This document shows positions 14,100 through 20,994 of a stretch of DNA of 36,080 bases, one piece after another (within the stretch, counting starts at the first letter, position 1; each line of letters opens with the position of its first letter). Made by a program: the position numbers and the translations under genes. The DNA lies in the IMG/VR virus record IMGVR_UViG_3300032046_000106, positions 1 through 36,080 of that record. One strand, 5' to 3'. The notes under the pieces are model-generated. The model was not told the origin of the DNA. It saw only the letters and a program-made list of their open reading frames with translations, and searched no databases. Origin of the DNA: a virus.

Positions 14100-14163
14100 A
14101 AAAAAGGGCTTGAAGCGTGATCAGGTTTCCATCTCTGGAACAGGGTGAACTCACTTCAAACCC
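14100..14163 (-). terminator. Structured terminator/attenuator before the initiator gene
   Basis: On the minus strand GGGTTTGAAG pairs with CTTCAAGCCC (10 bp, one T-G) and is followed by six T. Inside the loop GTTCCA-GAGA-TGGAAAC forms a second small hairpin with a GNRA-type loop. It sits between the membrane-protein genes and the initiator GTG, in a 241-base gap without a convincing gene. After the T-run comes GTTGGGG, extended here to a run of ten G, just as after the element at 3945. Confidence 0.65.
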
Positions 14164-14321
14164 AAATTTTGCTGAGGTTATATTCTGTTGGTATCTGATC
14201 ATACATTCACCCTATCCCCCACCCCATACCTTACCTTTCTCCATGTCAAGCCTTTTCTCCAACCACTGCCCTATACTCAACGATTACCTTTTCCATCGCC
14301 TCACTTAACGGCTTGCCTCTG

Positions 14322-14585
14322 TCATTTCTTCCTCTCCGGTTTCTGTATCTCAATCTTCATGTTTAATCCTTTTTCCTTTACCACTTCGCCAGCCCGCATT
14401 AAACTATCAATATACGGCTCTTTCTGTTGGTTCTTCTCAAGGTAAGAGTATTGCGAACAGAAGAACCCGATTACCCCGAAAAGGATACAATGCAGGATGA
14501 CAAGCAATACTCTTTTCATGTGCTTTAAGATATGTTTCCAGTCTGCTTCCCATATAGCATGAAGGGGACGGAGCCAGTCAATCAT
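14322..14585 (-). CDS. Small single-span membrane protein
   Basis: The protein has 87 residues. One clear transmembrane helix lies at about 25-45 (VLLVILHCILFGVIGFFCS), followed by a charged C-terminal half ending in KPERKK. It begins MIDWLRP, nearly the same as the start of the next membrane protein upstream (MIDWMRYP), and its ATG overlaps that gene's stop (ATGA), so the pair is translated together. Function unknown; a holin-like or superinfection role cannot be judged from this. Confidence 0.65.
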   Translation of the reverse strand: MIDWLRPLHAIWEADWKHILKHMKRVLLVILHCILFGVIGFFCSQYSYLEKNQQKEPYIDSLMRAGEVVKEKGLNMKIEIQKPERKK

Positions 14586-14791
14586 CTTAAAATCTCCTTA
14601 AGTAAACAGAGGGCTGAATAAAACGCAAAAGAAAAAGCAGCAACCAAAAGTGATATGATTATAATTGCCTGAATTACAGTTGAAACTTTTCCCTCATGCT
14701 CTTTTGACATGAAGTCCGCAAATAACATCAACAGTATTGCTCCAACTGTAACCATTAAAAATGCTATTGGATAGCGCATCCAGTCAATCAT
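14582..14791 (-). CDS. Small two-span membrane protein
   Basis: The protein has 69 residues when started at ATG 14791, which overlaps the stop of the zinc-ribbon gene (ATGA). A GTG at 14797 is a possible but less likely start. Two hydrophobic segments are visible: IAFLMVTVGAILLMLFA (about 9-25) and IIIISLLVAAFSFAFYSALCL (about 45-65), joined by a charged loop. No family recognised. It shares its first four residues and 12 bases of DNA with the following gene. Confidence 0.65.
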   Translation of the reverse strand: MIDWMRYPIAFLMVTVGAILLMLFADFMSKEHEGKVSTVIQAIIIISLLVAAFSFAFYSALCLLKEILR

Positions 14792-15075
14792 TTCCACACC
14801 ATATTTCCCTTTTTGGTAATCTTCATTTTCAATAATTTCCCTGTTTTCAGGTTAATCCTATCAAACGAAACACCTAACATCTTTGATACCTCAAGGGGTA
14901 TTGGGCCGTCAAAGATTCCTCCGGTTCCGGGAGTGTCTTTCTTGCAGTCGTAACACCATATCTGACCGTAAAATTCACTCCAATCCAAATTATCACCATT
15001 ACATAAATCACATTTTATTTCATAAGAACTGGGTTTTTGGGCATAACACCAAGTTCTTAGTTTTTTCTTTTTCAA
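14788..15075 (-). CDS. Small zinc-ribbon protein
   Basis: The protein has 95 residues. Cys pairs in IKCDLCNGDNLDWSEF and IWCYDCKKDTPGTGGIF form a zinc ribbon; FDGPIPLEVSKMLGVSFDRI follows. I know similar small phage proteins with a CY(A)Q-P-x-x-Y-x-I-x-CD start; the function is unknown. The start is a TTG overlapping the stop of the GIY-YIG gene, with GGAAGAG upstream. A 24-residue N-terminal relative of this protein lies on the other side of the GIY-YIG gene (15842-15916), so the endonuclease has invaded this locus. Confidence 0.75.
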   Translation of the reverse strand: MKKKKLRTWCYAQKPSSYEIKCDLCNGDNLDWSEFYGQIWCYDCKKDTPGTGGIFDGPIPLEVSKMLGVSFDRINLKTGKLLKMKITKKGNMVWK

Positions 15076-15842
15076 TTTCTCTTCCTATTTTTAGCCGAAA
15101 TACTCATTTTAAAGCGAGCTTCTTTTGATCTTTGTTTTCCCTTCCAATAAGAAAGTTGTCCCTTTTTAGATTCGGATATTTTCTTTTTTGTTTCTTCTGA
15201 AACCACATGTCCCCTTAAGGAATTACTTATTTTTTGTTTTGAATTTTCCGAATGATGCAAGCCTGTCCAATTATGATTTGGGCGATTCTTGGCAGCTATA
15301 CTCAGTTTAATTTTAGTTTCATAAGAACGCTTTAGGCCTTTTTGCCCATTCGGTTTTCCCTTCCTACTTAAACTCAATTTTTCCTTGTGTATGTCGGAAA
15401 AAACTCTGCCTTTCAGAGTTCTACTTCTATTCTCCCTTTCAGATATAGATTGGATTCTTCCCTTATTAGCTTTACTAATTTTATTTCGTGTTACTTCGTT
15501 CACCCCGTGTCCTTTTAGGCTTTGGCTTATCTTACTCTTGGTCTCTCCCGAAAGTTTTTTGTGCTTATTGCCACCAGACTCCAAGTTATATCCATTGTTA
15601 ATTGAATCCAACAGTAAGATGGTTTCGGATTCAACCGAATCTAAATTACAATTTTCAACGTAAAAAAATGACATTTCGAAATTATCTCTTCCGTATTTAT
15701 TGATGGCTCTACTGATAGGCATATTATTTCTATGTCTGCATGTATATAAGTGATGATTGAACCTTTCCCTAACAGATTGTTGGGTCTGACCTACATAGCA
15801 TTTTTCGTTTATTTTATTTCTTAAAATATAAATAAATCCCAT
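15072..15842 (-). CDS. GIY-YIG homing endonuclease (SegA/Mob type)
   Basis: The protein has 256 residues. The GIY-YIG core is at the start: GFIYILRNKINEKCYVGQTQ, then RFNHHLYTCRHRNN and, later, the catalytic Glu in ESETILLLDSINNGYN. The remaining 150 residues hold four to six NUMOD3-like DNA-binding repeats (KISQSLKGHG, KISKANKGR, KLSLSRKGKPNG, KISNSLRGHV, KISESKKGQ). It cuts DNA at its insertion site to spread itself. Its ATG overlaps the stop of a truncated zinc-protein reading frame (TAATG), and its stop overlaps the start of a related zinc-ribbon gene. A/T content is higher than in neighbours, a sign of transfer. Confidence 0.88.
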   Translation of the reverse strand: MGFIYILRNKINEKCYVGQTQQSVRERFNHHLYTCRHRNNMPISRAINKYGRDNFEMSFFYVENCNLDSVESETILLLDSINNGYNLESGGNKHKKLSGETKSKISQSLKGHGVNEVTRNKISKANKGRIQSISERENRSRTLKGRVFSDIHKEKLSLSRKGKPNGQKGLKRSYETKIKLSIAAKNRPNHNWTGLHHSENSKQKISNSLRGHVVSEETKKKISESKKGQLSYWKGKQRSKEARFKMSISAKNRKRN

Positions 15843-15916
15843 TATTCTATCATCCTATCACAGGCAATATCGTAGGCATAAGGAGGCTGACAATATATCC
15901 ATTTACGATGTTTCAT
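15842..15916 (-). pseudogene. N-terminal remnant of a zinc-ribbon protein
   Basis: The 24-codon frame MKHRKWIYCQPPYAYDIACD-RMIE ends where the GIY-YIG gene starts. It aligns with residues 6-26 of the zinc-ribbon protein at 14788-15075 (RTWCYAQKPSSYEIKCD): same Trp, Cys, Gln, Pro, Tyr, Ile and Cys-Asp spacing. It is the leftover first part of the invaded gene and now serves to start translation of the endonuclease. Confidence 0.65.
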
Positions 15917-16268
15917 CAAACATTCTCGCCTGTCCGTAAACATCCTCTACCGCCACCTTTTGTAATTTCCCTATCCTCCTTGACAACTTCACCAACCTGC
16001 CCATGAGTGGCCTACACGCCTCCTTGACCTCATCCGGTGTAACGGGGATGTAGTAACCGTTGCCACAAGAACCAATTAATTTTTCGTGCTTTAAAATGAG
16101 ATGACTAATCGTAGCCTGGACGGTCTTATAGGGGATACCGGTTATTATTTCAATGTGTTTACCTGTGATAGCATTATCTCTGCCATATCGGGGGAAAATC
16201 CACTCCCAGATATTTAATTCAATATCGGTCATTTCGGGCGATGAGAAGTTGAGATTAATTTGATTCAT
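15903..16268 (-). CDS. Winged-helix DNA-binding phage protein
   Basis: The protein has 121 residues. The central part, DNAITGKHIEIITGIPYKTVQATISHLI followed by KLIGSCGNGYYIP, has the shape of a winged helix: two helices, recognition helix, then a two-strand wing ending in a G-YY motif. A helical C-terminal tail (RRIGKLQKVAVEDVYG) may be for dimerisation. It is likely a regulator or a replication accessory protein of the early operon. It overlaps the zinc-protein remnant by 14 bases. Confidence 0.65.
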   Translation of the reverse strand: MNQINLNFSSPEMTDIELNIWEWIFPRYGRDNAITGKHIEIITGIPYKTVQATISHLILKHEKLIGSCGNGYYIPVTPDEVKEACRPLMGRLVKLSRRIGKLQKVAVEDVYGQARMFDETS

Positions 16269-16276
16269 GCTATTTC

Positions 16277-16477
16277 CTATTCCGGCGTGGGGAGCGTCTT
16301 TCCTTCATCAAAAATAGGGTCAATTCTTCTTATTGCCTCTATTCCCACATATTGGTTTTTGTCTTTTAAATTCCATTCCTCTTCAATTATTTGAATCATT
16401 CTGCCATAACCAATTTCTTTGTTATTTCTAACAAATCGTAGGAAGTCTCTTTCCCCTGGAAATTCTATGTGCATCAT
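16277..16477 (-). CDS. Small protein of unknown function
   Basis: The protein has 66 residues with two possible starts (ATG 16477 or the next codon but one) after AAGGAG. It is charged, with a helix GYGRMIQIIEEEWNLKDKN and an acidic end (RRIDPIFDEGKTLPTPE). I recognise no family. The 66-base gap upstream is G/C-rich with short inverted repeats but no T-run. Confidence 0.55.
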   Translation of the reverse strand: MMHIEFPGERDFLRFVRNNKEIGYGRMIQIIEEEWNLKDKNQYVGIEAIRRIDPIFDEGKTLPTPE

Positions 16478-16543
16478 TTCTCCTTACCCCGGCGTGGGGA
16501 CGAACCACACGCCCCCACTCGAAGGCTGGCCGGGCAGCCCACG

Positions 16544-17341
16544 CTAAACCCTCACCGATATATTCCTTCTCCATTCCACCTTTACCCCGGGAACAAAAAC
16601 CCCTGCTTTTATGAGCTTCTTAATGTTGCCCATATTCCAGTCAATCACCGATAGAGGCACATCTTTATCTGCAATCGCCCTGACAAGAGCCATCGGGTCA
16701 ACCACTGCCGGCACCGGGTCTTTCCTATCGCTCATCCCCTCCACCTTCGGCTTATTGTCAACGGTAATGATCTCCGGCATTGTGACTTCCTCAACCTTTT
16801 GTTCCTGAACCTGGATCCGCTCGGTGGTAATCTGTAGTTTGGCATTGAGAACGTTTATCTGTGTTCTGATGGCCTGGGCCTCTTCCTCGCTCTCAGAGGC
16901 ATCCAGGGCAAGGGTAAGAACCTGCAACTGTTCTCTCAAATCCCCTTCCTTGCCCATTAACGCCTCGATCTTCCTGTCAATGGCTGCCAGCCTCTTGTCC
17001 CGGTCTTTAGCGGCTAAGTCTTGCAACCTTTCCTCTTCTGCCCGTCTCTGTCGTTCAAGCTCATTCAGATAACCGCCCATTTTGCCCTTGATAATGCCTT
17101 CGGCAGTGTCCAGGGGGCCGAGGTATCGTTTCTCCTGGGCAACGGCCTCCTTGTGGGCAGCAAAGGCCTTCTCGATAATCGGCCTGAATGTTCCCTTGAT
17201 CTTTTCTCGCAATCCCTTGATCTGTCCCACCATGCCCTTTGCCAATGTGAGCGTGTCCTGGCTATCAACCACAAGCTGACCGGCCAGCATTTCAAAGGGC
17301 TGCATCTCCTTTTCTATGGTTGCTACTGCTACGGTTTCCAT
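16544..17341 (-). CDS. Coiled-coil phage protein of the recombination cluster
   Basis: The protein has 265 residues. A helical N-terminal part (TLTLAKGMVGQIKGLREKIK, IIEKAFAAHKEAVAQEKRYL) is followed by a long coiled coil at about 85-185 (RQRRAEEERLQDLAAKDRDK, LREQLQVLTLALDASESEEE) and a C-terminal globular piece with PLSVIDWNMGNIKKLIKAG and VPGVKVEWRR. Proteins of this type, often found beside phage recombinases, lack a known activity. The start overlaps nothing but lies two bases after the stop of the 47-residue zinc protein. It probably acts together with the nuclease and annealing-like proteins upstream. Confidence 0.7.
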   Translation of the reverse strand: METVAVATIEKEMQPFEMLAGQLVVDSQDTLTLAKGMVGQIKGLREKIKGTFRPIIEKAFAAHKEAVAQEKRYLGPLDTAEGIIKGKMGGYLNELERQRRAEEERLQDLAAKDRDKRLAAIDRKIEALMGKEGDLREQLQVLTLALDASESEEEAQAIRTQINVLNAKLQITTERIQVQEQKVEEVTMPEIITVDNKPKVEGMSDRKDPVPAVVDPMALVRAIADKDVPLSVIDWNMGNIKKLIKAGVFVPGVKVEWRRNISVRV

Positions 17342-17342
17342 G

Positions 17343-17486
17343 TTATTCCCCCTTTTCTAAATCCTTAATTTGTGCTTTCAAATCTTCAATTTCTTTTTGT
17401 GCTTCTGCCATTGCTTCGCATACCGGACATTTTGTGCGATTCCCTTCAAAACAGACTTCATCATGACCATCATCGCAAATTTGCAT
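17343..17486 (-). CDS. Very small zinc-finger and coiled-coil protein
   Basis: The 47-residue protein was found by reading the minus strand. It has CDDGHDEVC and KCPVCEA, a Cys/His set able to bind zinc, and then a short coiled coil (AQKEIEDLKAQIKDLEKGE). I know similar small phage proteins of unknown function. Its ATG overlaps the stop of the nuclease gene (TGATG) and its stop is followed after one base by the next ATG, so it sits tightly inside the operon. Confidence 0.7.
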   Translation of the reverse strand: MQICDDGHDEVCFEGNRTKCPVCEAMAEAQKEIEDLKAQIKDLEKGE

Positions 17487-18103
17487 CACTTTCTTCTTTC
17501 GTATTTATGACAATTCAGCCTGCTCAGAAAATAGTTCCAAGCATCCTTGTCGTTCACAACCTCAAACTTATAATCCCCGCCGTCTTTTGGCAGGTAGAGA
17601 ACATATTTCTTAACGATTCTCCAACCGCCACTACTCCTATAATTCTCATTGTAAAGTTGCTCATATCCGGCAAGTTGCGCCGCCCCCTGTCCATAATCAC
17701 CCGTCTTTACATCAACCAGAATCTTCCCGTCGGCTTCCCCAATAATGTCCGGTGTCCCAGCGTATCCGTATCTCTTTGAAAACATCGAATGCTCACAGAA
17801 TATCAATTTGAGGTTGATGTCCTTTCTCCATTGCTCAAACTGTTTAAGCGGCGGAATAAGGGCCGGGTCAAGACCATCCCAGTTTAAGCCGGTGGTAAAC
17901 AGGTATTTGATGGCAAGATGAATCGCTGTACCAAAATCTCCACTGGCCTCAAATACTTCCTTGTCGATAACCACGCCGGTAATGGTATTGACGTAACCGG
18001 AGTAAGTGAGAATCCAAGTGTTTAAGACCTGGGAAACCGAAGGCAGGCGGATACCATCAATGCTATACTGATGTGTGGAGGCGTCAAAAATCAGATCCGT
18101 CAT
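17486..18103 (-). CDS. RecB-family PD-(D/E)XK nuclease
   Basis: The protein has 205 residues, started at ATG 18103, which overlaps the stop of the upstream gene (ATGA). The motif set of RecB/Cas4-like nucleases is complete: GTAIH near 58-62, GTPDIIG (Asp 119), ILVDVKTG (Asp 131, Lys 133) and QLAGYEQ (Gln 143, Tyr 147). It is expected to be a metal-dependent DNA exonuclease that makes single-stranded ends. Next to the annealing-like protein it forms a likely phage recombination pair like Exo/Beta. The annealing gene comes first and this follows at once. Confidence 0.82.
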   Translation of the reverse strand: MTDLIFDASTHQYSIDGIRLPSVSQVLNTWILTYSGYVNTITGVVIDKEVFEASGDFGTAIHLAIKYLFTTGLNWDGLDPALIPPLKQFEQWRKDINLKLIFCEHSMFSKRYGYAGTPDIIGEADGKILVDVKTGDYGQGAAQLAGYEQLYNENYRSSGGWRIVKKYVLYLPKDGGDYKFEVVNDKDAWNYFLSRLNCHKYERRK

Positions 18104-19035
18104 TTCTTCTCTTTCACCCACTTATCATATTCCGCCTGTAATCCTTCGATGGCCTTGCTTGCCTGGGGTTTAGTCAGTGTAGACAGGGAGGCCGGCACTT
18201 CTTTTAACCCCACAATCACAGCCACGGTTTGATGGCGTTCCATGTCGTCTGTTATCTCCATTTTGGTTAAGATTGTGTTGATCGCCTTCAATTGGTTAGG
18301 GTTAGCGAGTTCATCGGCGGATTGGGCGCTGCCGTTGGTTTGCGGTGCAGGTTGGACGGTAGAGGTCTTTTTGGATGTCTCAGACTTCACATCAATAACC
18401 CCATTCTCGGCCATTTCTTCAATGTCCTGAGTGAAAATATCCGATGCAGCAGTTACGGTAAGAACAGCGTCCACTAAAGCCCTTTTCTTCGCCATCTTTA
18501 GACAGGTATTGTAATAATCGGCGGGATTATCATGTTCAACCCGCTCACCCTGTCTGGCGATTTCCCATTGACCGTTATCAGGATTTTTCTTTACGACAAA
18601 CCCCTTCCCTCCGAGAAGTTCAGGCTTTCGGCTATCCCAGTATTCTTTCGGGACTGGCTTTCCGATAAAATCAACGGGGCCGCTTCGATACCTCCACTTT
18701 GTTTCCATAGTGCTGGCACTTCCTACCCCAGCCCCTAATCTTTTGCGGCTGTTGATGGAGTAAAGGACACACTTAACCTGATATTCACGATGTCCTTCTC
18801 CCAGATTGGTGACCTCAATCTCTATATCTGGATCCATTCTGAAGGTTAGATTGAGTTTCTCTGCCCCTGCCTTTAAAAGCGTTGGCTTATCTCCACATCC
18901 GGGGATTGTGCCGTAATGTTCGCCTTTAATCATCGCATCCTTCATAATTTCTTGAATTAGATTGATTTGCTTGCGCACCTGAATGGCAGATAATGGAACC
19001 TCTTCTCTTGTTTCGATTGTCTCTAAATCACTCAT
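18100..19035 (-). CDS. Phage recombination-associated protein, candidate single-strand annealing or binding protein
   Basis: The start at ATG 19035 has GGGGAAG upstream and gives 311 residues; the frame continues upstream without purpose. The N-terminal part reads MKDAMIKGEHYGTIPGCGDKP, then TLLKAGAEKLNLTF, and later DYYNTCLKMAKKRALVDAVL, TAASDIFTQD. This conserved phage family often precedes RecB-type nucleases. The activity is not known to me; annealing or single-strand binding is inferred from the pairing. The C-terminal 90 residues look like a small helical domain (NPNQLKAINTILTKMEITDD) after a Ser/Thr/Gln-rich linker. First gene of the four-gene recombination block ending at 16544. Confidence 0.68.
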   Translation of the reverse strand: MSDLETIETREEVPLSAIQVRKQINLIQEIMKDAMIKGEHYGTIPGCGDKPTLLKAGAEKLNLTFRMDPDIEIEVTNLGEGHREYQVKCVLYSINSRKRLGAGVGSASTMETKWRYRSGPVDFIGKPVPKEYWDSRKPELLGGKGFVVKKNPDNGQWEIARQGERVEHDNPADYYNTCLKMAKKRALVDAVLTVTAASDIFTQDIEEMAENGVIDVKSETSKKTSTVQPAPQTNGSAQSADELANPNQLKAINTILTKMEITDDMERHQTVAVIVGLKEVPASLSTLTKPQASKAIEGLQAEYDKWVKEKK

Positions 19036-19109
19036 CTTTCTTCCCCTTTCTTGATGGGAGGCACTATCACCTCCCGCCGTTGTGGTCATCCTTTCGGATG
19101 TCCGGTTGC

Positions 19110-19316
19110 TTATTCCTTCCAAGTATATATTCCAAGTAATCTTCCTCTTTTTGTAAAAACAAAACCTATTTCAACATTCTCTATTCTTAATGTAATATCA
19201 AATTCTTTGAGGTCTAACGAATCTTCTTTGTAATCTAATCGTTTCCAATCACCAGATTTAATTCCTCTTTCAGCCTGATTATTCAAAATTTCTTTGAGTT
19301 TAGTTAAGTCAGACAT
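19110..19316 (-). CDS. Small protein of unknown function
   Basis: The protein has 68 residues: a short helix (LTKLKEILNNQAERG) and four beta-like stretches (FDITLRIENVEIGFVFTKRG, RLLGIYTWKE). No family recognised. Overlaps the upstream zinc-finger gene by eight bases, so it belongs to the same operon. A 74-base gap follows before the recombination genes. Confidence 0.6.
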   Translation of the reverse strand: MSDLTKLKEILNNQAERGIKSGDWKRLDYKEDSLDLKEFDITLRIENVEIGFVFTKRGRLLGIYTWKE

Positions 19317-19506
19317 TCTTCACCTTCCCCTTAAAAAATTCTCTGTATGGGCTTTTCATCCCGACTTCGCTTTCCATCCATTTCTTAGTCCCCGGCGCAC
19401 ACCGCTTATGGCGAAATATCCCTTCGCCGATATGTACCGGGTTCTCTGCTATATTTTTCTTGCATACATAGCACGGGAACTCTAAAATACCGGGATCATG
19501 TTTCAT
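19309..19506 (-). CDS. Small zinc-finger protein
   Basis: The protein has 65 residues. FPCYVCKK and, 20 residues on, IFRHKRCAPG give a C-x2-C ... H-x3-C set that can bind zinc; VHIGEG lies between. The C-terminal half is basic. Similar small treble-clef-like proteins are common in phage early regions; function unknown. It overlaps both neighbours by a few bases. Confidence 0.65.
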   Translation of the reverse strand: MKHDPGILEFPCYVCKKNIAENPVHIGEGIFRHKRCAPGTKKWMESEVGMKSPYREFFKGKVKNV

Positions 19507-19951
19507 CTTGCTTGCCCTCCGTCAATGCCTTAAATTTCCCCGCCTGAATTTTCTCAAACAGAGTCTCATTTATGCCGACCTGCATATAGGGAAGAAACAC
19601 TTCCTCAACCTTAACCATACCAGTTTCGACTATCGCCATTTGAGCTTCTATCCATCTCAATATCTGTCTCCATGCAACCCTTTTAGATTGCTCTTCAACA
19701 CAATTATAATCCCTGATACGTTTGTGTTTGCGGCACATGAAATCGTAAATAACCTTCCATCTGCAAGGCAATCGGAAAGGAATCTCAGCTTTTTCAATTT
19801 TTATTTTAAATGAAATGGATGAAACTTCACTGTTCTCATATTCAATAAGAATAGCTGAGGCTTTGTAAAAACCGAGGATTCTCTGTATTTGAGAAACGGT
19901 TTGATCGGTGGATATTTTCGTTGTTTCCATGAAAATTTTATGATTTTTCAT
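19496..19951 (-). CDS. Conserved phage protein of unknown function
   Basis: The protein has 151 residues. METTKISTDQTVSQIQRIL, then ASAILIEYENSEVSSISFKI and EIPFRLPCRWKVIYDFM is a sequence type I have seen repeatedly in phage early regions without a known activity. A helical middle (VAWRQILRWIEAQMAIVETG) and VFLPYMQVG complete it. The ATG at 19951 has GAGAG upstream; a second ATG seven codons later is also possible. It overlaps the zinc-finger gene by 11 bases. Confidence 0.7.
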   Translation of the reverse strand: MKNHKIFMETTKISTDQTVSQIQRILGFYKASAILIEYENSEVSSISFKIKIEKAEIPFRLPCRWKVIYDFMCRKHKRIRDYNCVEEQSKRVAWRQILRWIEAQMAIVETGMVKVEEVFLPYMQVGINETLFEKIQAGKFKALTEGKQDET

Positions 19952-20044
19952 TATCTCTCTTATGGAGTTTTAATCCTCTATTTGAATTATTTTCTATTGA
20001 TTTGAGATAAAATCGGTATCTGATTCAACATTTGCGTAGATCAT

Positions 20045-20155
20045 TTAATTTCCACCCCCCCCCCTTCCTCTCCACCATACCCCCAAAACAAATCCCATAA
20101 GAAAGGAAAGCCAGCAAAACACAAATGTAAATAAAATACGTAACCAAATGGTCAT
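20045..20155 (-). CDS. Very small membrane protein
   Basis: The 36-residue protein has one hydrophobic helix (about 5-27, ILFTFVFCWLSFLMGFVLGV) and a Gly/Arg tail. It starts at an ATG overlapping the stop of the next small gene (ATGA) with GGGGAGGA upstream. The tail codons contain a run of ten G, a tract prone to slippage. A 16-codon frame follows (20044-19994) that I do not count as a gene. Confidence 0.55.
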   Translation of the reverse strand: MTIWLRILFTFVFCWLSFLMGFVLGVWWRGRGGGGN

Positions 20156-20262
20156 TTCAATCCTCCCCTCCTTCTCCTTCTGTTCAGGATTTTTTCAAAT
20201 TCAATCCCACACCAGAACACGCAGGCAAAGCAGAGGATAGCAACGATTGTTATTTCAATCAT
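20152..20262 (-). CDS. Very small membrane protein
   Basis: The 36-residue protein has one hydrophobic helix (about 3-20, EITIVAILCFACVFWCGIEF) and an Arg-rich end (NRRRRRG). A GGGAG ribosome site lies nine bases before its ATG, just after the stop of the zinc-ribbon gene. Such single-span peptides are common in phage early operons, often affecting host membrane functions, but no activity can be assigned. Confidence 0.55.
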   Translation of the reverse strand: MIEITIVAILCFACVFWCGIEFEKILNRRRRRGGLK

Positions 20263-20264
20263 CT

Positions 20265-20516
20265 CTATGTTCTCCCTTTACTTTCCCGATATACTGGCCT
20301 TCCGCAAACCATACACCGCCAGATTTCGATACTCTCGGTCACATCTCCAGTCTTTTTCATGTAACCGATATTACACTTAGGACATTTTTTATCTGTCGCC
20401 TCCACGGGTTGTTCATCCCTCGGCAGCATCCCCATAATTGCCATCGCTGTTTTGACGATAAGCGGATCCTCCCCATAAAGATGGATACAATCTTCGTAAC
20501 TGAGATTTTTAGGCAT
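20265..20516 (-). CDS. Small zinc-ribbon protein
   Basis: The protein has 83 residues. A helical N-terminal half (YEDCIHLYGEDPLIVKTAMA) precedes a zinc ribbon made of KKCPKCNIGYM and IWRCMVCGRPVY. A good ribosome site (AGGAGG) lies nine bases before the ATG. Probably a DNA- or protein-binding accessory; no family identified. Confidence 0.68.
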   Translation of the reverse strand: MPKNLSYEDCIHLYGEDPLIVKTAMAIMGMLPRDEQPVEATDKKCPKCNIGYMKKTGDVTESIEIWRCMVCGRPVYRESKGRT

Positions 20517-20575
20517 TCCCTATTACCTCCTGGGGACGGAGTTGATTATTCCCGTCCCCGTATGCGTAACCGTTA

Positions 20576-20890
20576 TTAACTAACAACATCACCGCAGCCA
20601 TGATTCTTCCCCCTCGCTGGCAATAACCCTTTGGTGATTGCAAGCTCATCCATTCTGTTGAAAAAAGTGAGATTCCACTTATAGGGATATTTCTTGCCAT
20701 CAACCTTCTCGCTGGCGTATTTTTTTGCTTCGGGGATGAGTAGATTACGGACTTTGATGTATTCGAGGTCAGCGGAAAGATGAGGCGGAAAAGATTGGAG
20801 TGAGCCTTCAGCACACAAAGGAGTATCCTTCAAATGCCTGTGGTTCTCTTCTCCGCCTCTATTGATTTTTTCTTGGTTGCTATGTGTCAT
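20576..20890 (-). CDS. Protein of unknown function, first gene after an early promoter
   Basis: The start at ATG 20890 has AAGGAGTG upstream and gives 104 residues. The only conserved-looking part is the C-terminal half, LEYIKVRNLLIPEAKKYASE then YKWNLTFFNRMDELA, a helical stretch with aromatic residues. No family recognised. It follows the promoter at 20931-20958 directly, so it heads this part of the early operon. A frame overlapping its 3' part (20509-20814) is a shadow. Confidence 0.62.
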   Translation of the reverse strand: MTHSNQEKINRGGEENHRHLKDTPLCAEGSLQSFPPHLSADLEYIKVRNLLIPEAKKYASEKVDGKKYPYKWNLTFFNRMDELAITKGLLPARGKNHGCGDVVS

Positions 20891-20930
20891 CGGCTCACTC
20901 CTTTTGTTAACCATCCATTTACTATCCCCC

Positions 20931-20958
20931 ACAATATACCCATCCAAAAGGATGTAAA
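20931..20958 (-). promoter_or_regulatory. Early-region promoter
   Basis: TTTACA (20958-20953), 16-base spacer, TATTGT (20936-20931) on the minus strand, 40 bases before the start of the 104-residue gene. The hairpin element shared with 9143-9170 ends ten bases upstream of the -35 box. Confidence 0.55.
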
Positions 20959-20968
20959 GTGATATTTT

Positions 20969-20994
20969 CCAAGATTAAGAAAAATTAATGTTGG
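20969..20994. promoter_or_regulatory. Hairpin element, copy 2 of the shared candidate operator
   Basis: CCAAGATTAA and TTAATGTTGG form an inverted repeat around GAAAAA with one mismatch. The 20 bases at 20974-20993 are identical to 9149-9168, 11.8 kb away. Both copies lie just upstream of promoters reading in the same direction. Confidence 0.65.

Noticed and set aside
14117-14321. Short frames in the gap between the membrane genes and the initiator gene
   Set aside because: The best (about 35 codons from a TTG overlapping the 3' end of the 87-residue gene) has no ribosome site. The gap's clear content is the structured terminator.
16478-16543. G/C-rich gap with short inverted repeats, first taken for a fourth GGCNN array
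   Set aside because: It has no 5-base register and none of the array ends; only weak hairpins.
19994-20044. 16-codon frame after the small membrane genes
   Set aside because: Too short to support; weak ribosome site and no pattern.
20509-20814. 101-codon minus-strand frame
   Set aside because: Overlaps the better-supported 104-residue gene in another frame and lacks a ribosome site and any pattern.
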